Shown here: positions 56,531-64,000 of the stretch, one piece after another
How the letters are laid out: every line of letters starts with the position of its first letter
Position numbering within the stretch: position 1 is the stretch's first letter
From: Lepas anatifera
Lineage: Eukaryota > Arthropoda > Thecostraca > Lepadidae
Direction: 5' to 3'
Assembly: GCA_034440635.1 (NCBI GenBank)
Contig: JAOTON010002099.1
Location: forward strand, 62,001 to 126,000
DNA: 64,000 nt
The notes under the pieces: generated by a model
What the model was told of the DNA's origin: nothing
Database searches by the model: none
Seen by the model: only the letters and a program-made list of their open reading frames with translations
Translations under genes and position numbers: made by a program

Positions 56531-56930
56531 CGTATTTACTGCTGGATCCGCCTCTGCACTAGGCAAAAGCATCCCTTAGAGCTAAAAGCATGAAGGGCGC
56601 AAAGTTGCATGAATTTCAAGCGAATACATTGTGTTTTGCACATTCGGACTTTGTGAAAAGTTTGGCCGCTTCTAGGATTCGAACCCACGTCTTAAAATGA
56701 AACCATAACATGGGACTGGTTTTCACCGTCTAGCTCTCTGGTTAATGTCACGGCTGGCGGTTTTGACCCCGGAAATGAAAAGAAAAATGTCCTGGCGTCC
56801 ATTTGAACTGCTTTTCGTGAGCCTGCGCGTGGTTTAAGATACCCTCCCGAGGCTCTAGATTGCAAGCTTTTAACATGTGTTCCCTATGGACTAGTCGAAA
56901 ATGCCAGCCGTTTAGTAGGAAAAACTTTGA
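56531..56930. other. Weak tRNA-like patch, otherwise nothing
   Basis: A box-B-like GGGTTCGAATCC (minus strand, about 56,672-56,683) stands without a convincing box A. No gene seen. Confidence 0.3.
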
Positions 56931-56934
56931 GCCC

Positions 56935-57445
56935 CCCGGGTTTAAGCTACTGAACTGCTTTAAAAGAAATGTTTGACATTTTTTCATATATAAATTGATA
57001 GCTATAGCCGGCTCTACGTCACTTTATCGTTACCATAAGGACTCGGTAAAGTCGTCTATAAATGTTGACTTTGAGGCCGATTTTCAGGCATTTTGAGCCT
57101 GAATTTGCAAAAATGAGAATATGACTTCTGAAACAACTTTTTGTAACCTTTTGATCTAGCCAATAAAAATTTTTGTGACAATGTCCCTTTAAAGGGACAT
57201 TGTCGCAACATTGTCCCTTTAAAGGGACAATGTCCCTTTAAAGGGACATTGTCGCAAAAAATTTTATTGGCTAGATCAAAAGGTTACAAAAGTTGCTTCA
57301 GAAGTCATATTCTCATTTTTGCAAATTCAGGCTCAAAATGCCTGAAAATCGGCCTCAAAGTCAACAAGTGACGTAGAGCCGGCTATAGCTATCAATTTAT
57401 ATATGAAAAAATGTCAAACATTTCTTTTAAAGCAGTTCAGTAGCT
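56935..57445. repeat. Inverted-repeat element with TTTAAAGGGACA core
   Basis: The left half (56,935-57,185) and right half (57,245-57,445) are reverse complements ('gctatagccggctctacgtcac', 'gcaaaaatgagaatatgact'). Between them the 18-bp palindrome TGTCCCTTTAAAGGGACA occurs three times (about 57,180-57,245). This looks like two elements joined terminus to terminus. Confidence 0.85.
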
Positions 57446-58247
57446 AAAACCTATAACATCAAAAATTATTGTATAAAAATATATTTCCAAAACGCTTTTG
57501 AAAGAGAAATATAGGACTTTAAAGAAATACCATCAACCAATCAGAAGCCCAGTCCTTATAGGATCTGGTCACGTGGGCTTATCTTACATCAATGTGATGT
57601 CATCATGGCTACCCATGAACTAACGATATTCACCATTTCAAAAACCGCGGCAAACGCGAAGATATGAATACAAATTCTATAACACCAATTAGCGCTGCGG
57701 TCAGGCCCGAATACCCTAAAGATTATAATTAATAATTGTTCGTTATTGCATGATTGCATTGCAGCTAAAATGATACAATAAAAAGATACGGGTAGCGCGA
57801 TCCAGAAGAGCCTCCTTTGAGGCATGAAGAAAGCTTTGGGTGGTTTTTCGGACGAGGAGATTGTGGCCTCTCCGGTCTCGTGGATCAACATATCGTCGGT
57901 AATCTGCACGTAGAATATTTTGAGCCTTTGATGTGGTCAATTGAGATTTTCTTAGAGGTAAAAAATCTATGTGTGAAAAGTTAATGAAACAATTTGAATT
58001 TTTGCCATCCATCTTTGCTGGCCACCAATGCTTATTGAGGTTTTGTTTAGTGAGTGTAGTGAGTTAGTCAAACACTAATCCTATCAAGTATGGGCAATGC
58101 ATTTAATGTTTCTGTTCTGCATTAATTAGGTTCATGAAGTTGCCAAAAAGCAAATTGTATGCTTAATTGATAACTATTCATTTTGGCCCACTTATAGCTG
58201 TGGTCTCGTTTCGTCTGTCAACACCAATCAGCGAGCAGCATTGAGTC

Positions 58248-58606
58248 CCAGTCTGCAAAGTATGGCAGCAGGCTAGACGAGTCACACCAGCCACCTAAAA
58301 TCATTGCACTGCCAGACACCAAAAATTCACACCAAACTGCTATATACCATAGAGAAAAATGCACCCTTTCCTACCCACACAATGCAATGCTACCTCTTGT
58401 ATTAGTTAGTTAAATACTTGTTATAAGGTCCTGTCCTGTGTCTTTATAACCATTCAGCCATTATTTGTTTGGTTTTCAGTGTCACCTTCCTTGCACCAGT
58501 CTGGGAAATTCACACCAGGTTGATGAACTTCACACCACTCACTCTTGTCTCCTAGGGCACTCACCCTGACGAGATCTCGTTGAAAATGCCATACTTTGCA
58601 CACTGG
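58248..58606 (-). mobile_element. CCAGTGTGC element (B family), intact copy in right arm
   Basis: Target duplication ATTGAGTC at 58,240-58,247 and 58,607-58,614, the complement of the left arm's GACTCAAT. It preserves the site later hit by the LINE in the other arm. Confidence 0.92.
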
Positions 58607-59952
58607 ATTGAGTCTATGTCACATGGCTAAAGCCTCTCCCTGAGAACCAATCTTAGAACCAATCTTAGATTTATAGGCTGGCTACCTGCTGTGGTGCTGC
58701 TGGAAAAACAGTAACAGCACAACAGTGGTAGCATACTTTTTTGTGATTGGTAGATAAGTATTCTGGTTCATTTTTGTCTGATTAGCCATAGCACATACTA
58801 GAGACAGTTGTGGTATTTCTTTTCTAGAGGACAGGCTCGAGGGCTCATGGACAAGGCTGTGCTGGCAGACGGAACAAGGCTTATGAGCAGTGTCAATGCC
58901 AAAAAGTCCTCATTTTATTGTTGCACAGGTGAACTTGTGTACCAAAATAGGTGAAAATTATTTGGTGATGGCAATTCTCCAATGATTATTTAAGCATATT
59001 ATTTTTGATTTGCCCATATTCCCTCTCTTTTGGTATAACTTTATATTTACAATATTTGTGCACTCTAGTAAAAGTCTATATCAAGCTTGTAATTTGAATT
59101 ACAAATTTCTACCTGCTACAAATACTGGCTCTGCACAATGTGTGCATGCTAGTGCATTTGCTGCTTAGCTTACCTTCTTTTAAGTATGAAAATGTTTTTG
59201 ATTAATTTTACAGATTGAAACAGATTTTCCATTTATTTTGGTACCATACAGTACATAGTAGTCAGTGTACTCCTATCTACTCATCAGATCCATTTACTCA
59301 TATTTCAAGTGCTACTGTTTGTTTCCAGACATGAAAGTGACTGTAGCATGAATTCATCCATCTGCCCTTGGAAAATGCCCATCTGCATTCATGCCCATCT
59401 GCAGATGACTTCATCCATCTGCCCTCTGAAAATGCCCATCTGCATGCTTTTTATAATTGATATTAAAAATGAACTGAAGGAAAACTAGGATAAGATGTAT
59501 TATGATTTGAAACACTAGGAGTGTACCCAATACTACAATATAATTGTGAACAAAGAGTATCGATAGTCATGTAGGAATGACAGGGGGGCAGTCTTGGGTG
59601 ATGCAATTTTTGTGTTTTCCTGGAAGAATATATGAAAGATTAGGCGGGTCGCTTCAAAGAGAAAATTTGTTTACTAGAAAACCTGTCTTTTGGAGCTGCT
59701 GTGTATCATCAAGCTATCGTCCCAATGGACCAGCTTGTGTATGATCATTTTGTTTGTTAGTTTGAATGGGATGAACCCAATCAGACCGATTCTCCCATAG
59801 ACCTGAAATTTGGAATATTTGTTTCCTATTGTGGGCCAGTGTTGAAATAATGTATTGTAATTTATAAAAAACATGAATTTGCATGATTCCACCTGACCCC
59901 TCCACAAACCCATGATCTAGACTATAGATCGTCTTTGGGGATGTCTTTGTTC

Positions 59953-59956
<4 letters not shown>

Positions 59957-60030
<74 letters not shown>
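59957..60030. repeat. (TA)n microsatellite, right arm
   Basis: About 37 dinucleotides against about 35 in the left arm. Confidence 0.97.
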
Positions 60031-60032
<2 letters not shown>

Positions 60033-60189
60033 CATATGTTTAAAACAAGATTCAGTGATATCTTGTTTGCTTTCATTGTGGGCTTGTGATATTTTATTTG
60101 TACCCTTTATTTGGTCCCATTTGTTCCTGCTGTGAAAATATCTTCTAATTTAAGAAGAGCCTACCCCAGCAAGCTGAACGCAAAACAGA

Positions 60190-60380
60190 AATAATCAGGT
60201 GCTCTCCCTCGACAGTGACTATCGCAAATTACGCCTGCTGCTGGAAGACAAGCTTCAGAGGACGAGCAATGGAATCCCAGAGTTGGCAGAGTACCACAGC
60301 CAGCAGTTTTTTGCATTGAACACGAACCTGCCTGAGTGCACCTCGGTCGTCTGCCTGTGTGCCCGCAGTATACGTTTATG
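60190..60380 (+). CDS. Unrecognised exon-like frame, right arm
   Basis: Counterpart of 39,500-39,690. The core LDSDYRKLRLLLEDKLQRTS to LPECT is identical, while flanking residues differ (Pro/Ser before it, several after). An acceptor-like AATAATCAG precedes it. Function unknown. Confidence 0.4.
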
Positions 60381-62231
60381 TATGTGCGTAAGTGGTGTTT
60401 ATCGCGGTATATTAATGCAAATCCTCTGAGGACCTCAGTAAAACATGCCATTAAAAGTATTTTTTAGCCTAAAGGTAAGAAAACTAGTAATGCAAAGGGC
60501 CTTTATAGTAAAAAAACAAGTGGTCAGATTTTGTTGGTGGTCGTACGTGCGAAAGTCGGCGAAAATAATAAGTGACACCTCTGTGCTCAGACTATTGCGG
60601 TGAACATTTTATCAAACCGTGTAGCACTTATTGTGGACAGATGTAAAATCTGTTATGCTTTTGATGTACACTCAGTATTTGGTTCGCTCCCAGCCTTCTT
60701 AGAGTGCACTTCAAGGACTGGAAGCTAGGAGCTGCATACCCACTGGTGGGTTCAGGGAAAATTTACTTTCCTCCCAAACTCTGCGATTTTCACCGACCTT
60801 TAAAAAATGTGTATTCACGATTTTGGACCCTGTCCTCCCCTCCCCCCCACAAAAAACATTGGCCTGGATCCGTCACTGACGTACTGAGTTATATCCTCTA
60901 GTCCACGTTGCACTCGGAAGACTGCTCGTTGGGGACTCGCAGACCTGATTGTTGCACGCGTTTCTCACCTGCCGAGGGTTATCACTCGCTTGTAATTTCC
61001 TGGTAGGTTATATTTTCTCATGTTTTTGTGAGATTGAATATAAGCCTCATTGATCAACTGATATCTGTTGGTTTTTAAAAGTAGATGAATTTTGCATTGC
61101 GTAGCCGAGGAGCATGATTATAAATTGGTAAGATGTTTCATGGCTTTGCCTCTCGAATTTTTGACGCAAAATGGAGCCTGTGATCACACTGTGATCACAT
61201 ATTCGGGCACAGCCCCTCGTCAGAATCCTCATAATACAATAAGTGAAAACTTTTGGTCATAGTGTGACCAAGGCTTGAAATTTAGATCTGATTTGGAAAT
61301 CGAATGCTGGAATAATGCAGTTCAGTACTGGAATATTCAAATATTGGAACTCGATTCGAGGTTATCCTAGCACTCTGACTAAAAATATATGTGTTCACCT
61401 ATTATATTATGAGAATTTTGGTGAAGGGATGTACCTGAATATTTATCAGTGTATTAGCCCCATTTTGGAACTATGATTCGAGGAGGCTGGTCATGAAATA
61501 TCTTATCAACGTAGATAATCTAATAAACAATCTAATAAAAATAACGGTTAATATACTATTTTATATAATGATATGATGTTATATGAAGTGCTTCTGGAAT
61601 TGTTTGTTCTATTATGAGAAAGGACCGTTTCCGAACTCCGAAGTATTAAAAATAAACGCTTATCATTTTCATAAACAAATGTCACTCATGAGGCTAGCAG
61701 CTTGCTTGTCTTAAAGCTGCGATGCGTCTTCTTAGGCTTAGAATCTGTGACTACCAATGTTAAGATTAATTATAGAATCCTTTTTATTTAATACGAACTG
61801 TTCCAGGCTATAATTTTGAGGTATATTTTCTTGATGTGCCCTGATCAGAAACTAACTCAACTTGAAGTAAAAGACAATGTATTCTTAAATCTTGTATATC
61901 TATATACGAAAAAATTAGAAAGAGCTACCACCACGGACAGAGGAGTGAGGTGGCCAGTCCATCTCCAACCTGCAACACACAACAAACGTTCCCCCTGAAA
62001 CAAAAAGTGATCAGGTTTGGGTTCGTGGTGCGTTCCACACTTTTGTTAGTTCATCCAAGGATCGTGGTGGCTGCTCTCTGGTTCCCCAGTTCTGACGCAT
62101 ATCAAGAGTTATTCTTCCGTATCACATTCAGCTATTCTCCGGTTCTCTAGACTATGTGTTTTTATATTCTCCGGAGACCAAAGAATTACAATTATATCAA
62201 AGATTTAGATGTCGAAGGACACATTTAATCT

Positions 62232-62594
62232 GATTGATTGATTGAGTGTTCCGGCCATATGGGAGGGGGGTGGCGCCCTGCAGGCGCCCCAACCGCCGCA
62301 GGAACATCGCCAGCCGTCGTGGGTCCGCCAGCGCTTCCCGGATGGGCGGGTCGTCCCGTCCAAATATGTCCCAGCGCAGGTCAGCGCACGCAGGGCACCG
62401 GGTCAGAAGGTGGTGGAGGATCTCGTCCTCTCCATCGTCGCATTCCTGTAACGTGGCCTCCGGGTTCAGGCCGATCCTCTTTCGGTAGCTGCACAGGAGA
62501 AGGGAGTGGCCAATGCGCAGGCGCTCCACCTCCACACTCTCCTGCCGTGAAAGGCCCAGGCGGTCTTTCAGGGTGGTCCGCCCTGGGAGACCGC
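62232..62594 (-). mobile_element. 5'-truncated LINE with 12-bp duplication, right arm
   Basis: Counterpart of 37,283-37,644, with the duplication CACATTTAATCT at 62,220-62,231 and 62,595-62,606. It differs by a few residues near the C-terminus. Confidence 0.88.
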
Positions 62595-62659
62595 CACATT
62601 TAATCTCGAACACGTTTTATCTCGTACGGATTAACGTTTTATCTCGTTGTTTTACCAGA

Positions 62660-63236
62660 TTAACATGCGCATTGACGGGGCTCTGAGCCACCTTAGCTTT
62701 GACAGGGGGCGCGGGTACCCCCTAAAATCTCCAGAACCACGTTAGGTAGTGAAAAATGGTAAACGGCTTTGGGTAGCCCATACGCTTCTCCATCGAAATA
62801 TTTTAACCATTTTGTCAGCTCACTTCAATCGGATGAGTTCACTTTGTTCCGACTTATGTTGTCTTAAACTTTGAGGTCAGGTCACTTGACCTGTACTGGT
62901 GACCTGACCTGAGATGACCTAACCTTAAAATTTTGACAAAAGTTGTAAAAATGATGAGAGAAGGTATGTCAAGTTTTTAACCCGAGTTTATTTTTAACCC
63001 GAGTGTGTTAAGTACCTACCTAATAAATGTGTGATGGCTTAAATTCCGTGGCGGCGCCCCTGCCTAGTTTTCTTTGCCTAGTGTTAGGAGTGTATGTTTT
63101 ACCATGTACTGCGTTTTTACTGTTAATATACGCGTATGGATACAAGTGCGGCGGCGCTACGCGCCGCCGTTTTTATGTTCTATCCGAAAAACCAGACGGG
63201 GGGCGGGTACCCGCCTCCCGTCAATGCGCGTGTTAA
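62660..63236. mobile_element. Second TTAA-bounded element, right arm
   Basis: Counterpart of 36,643-37,213. The CATTGACGGG and CCCGTCAATGCGCGTG termini are present, next to TTAA. Confidence 0.5.
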
Positions 63237-64000
63237 CCCGCGCCCCACCGGGGGTCCGGCGCCACCTTAGCCCCACCGGGGGCCATCGATGGCCCCCCTC
63301 TAACTCCGAAAATATGGGCGTTAGCGCGAATCTGCGAAGTGCACTAGAAAGCTCGCGTGAATTCAGTAAGAAATTACTCCACATGTTTTAGTGTTCAGGT
63401 CAATGGTTTGACCTCCAGAGGTCAAATTAGGTCAAGATTGGCTATTTTCACTCAAATATGCAATGCTTAAGCAAACTGGGCATAACTCTTATGCCCTTAG
63501 AGCTATTGAGGTGTGGGAAAGTACATTTGATAGGAAATTGCCAGTACTTTTTCTGCTATGGAAACGTAAAGACCTCCCGCCAGTAGTTTGACCTCCAGAG
63601 GTCACCTCGTGACCTAGTATGACCTGAGGTCACGAAAGGTCAGAAAGTGACCTTGCCGTATATCAAATGAAAGCCAATGACGAGACAAACACGATGGTGT
63701 TTGTTTCAGCGCTCTAGCTTATCCAGGTCAAAGTTATTGTCAAAATACTGTTTTTGACCCCTGGTGACCTTGGATGACCTTGGGGATGTCAAAGGGCAAA
63801 TATGGCCCCTGGAATCCGTGAAAGGGTGTCCAAAAACGCTTTTCTGATCAAGCTGAGCATTTTCAATCTTTTTTGTGACTTTTAGATCATAAGACAGCTT
63901 TTCTCATGCTTTTTCAATAGGAGAGGTCACCTCGTGACCTGACCCCAGGGCACGAAATCGAAAAATCCCGGATATACACCTTGTAGACCCTGGAGGGGTC
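63237..64000. mobile_element. First TTAA-bounded element, right arm (cut by window)
   Basis: Counterpart of 35,619-36,638, starting with the CGCCCCACCGGGG-type terminus. Its far end lies outside the window. AGGTCA/TGACCT motifs are again dense from 63,395 to 63,960. Confidence 0.6.

Larger units (their letters stand above)
57550..64000. repeat. Right arm of the large inverted repeat (continues past window)
   Basis: Reverse-complement match of the left arm without the two insertions. Its inner boundary at 57,550 is the CCTATAAGGACT phrase, inside a GGGAGATACGCG-type repeat. The outer end is beyond base 64,000. Confidence 0.95.

Overview
This is non-coding-rich eukaryotic (metazoan) DNA. Evidence: spliced genes with GT-AG introns, long introns, several non-LTR retrotransposons, many short terminal-inverted-repeat elements, long CA and TA microsatellites, and tRNA-derived sequences. 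The two host genes read as animal proteins, and by general resemblance I would guess an arthropod (crustacean or chelicerate), but the species cannot be settled from the sequence.

Left part (about 3.0-31.1 kb) holds two host genes on the minus strand, head to tail and 663 bp apart. IMMP2L (mitochondrial inner-membrane peptidase subunit 2) has two coding exons, 31,001-31,090 and 18,986-19,399, split by an 11.6-kb intron. ITFG2 (a KICSTOR-complex beta-propeller protein) has seven coding exons between 18,322 and 3,032. Every exon junction of ITFG2 is in phase and the predicted length matches the family, but codon 269 is an in-frame TAG. The introns are stuffed with repeats: a 444-bp CA run beside the ITFG2 stop, a decayed RT/RNase H retrotransposon (7.7-9.1 kb), a GTF3C5-like broken gene fragment (22.4 kb), and a broken CR1/L2-type LINE (27.07-30.43 kb) sitting inside an older DNA element.

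Middle part (31.47-34.67 kb) is a nearly perfect 3.2-kb DNA palindrome with no spacer. Each arm carries a THAP-domain exon, a 345-bp element with 8-bp target duplications, and a GGCGGATCC-type element.

Right part (35.9-64.0 kb) is a second, much larger inverted repeat. Two about 6.45-kb arms surround a 7.2-kb centre; the right arm runs off the window. The left arm carries two later insertions that the right arm lacks, so the right arm preserves the empty sites: a 3.7-kb hAT-like non-autonomous element (40,570-44,264, 8-bp duplication GTAGCACT) and an almost full-length LINE (45,046-49,378). Both arms share an older truncated LINE with a perfect 12-bp target duplication, TTAA-bounded elements full of AGGTCA motifs, a TA microsatellite and an unrecognised exon-like reading frame. 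The nesting gives a relative insertion history without any outside data.
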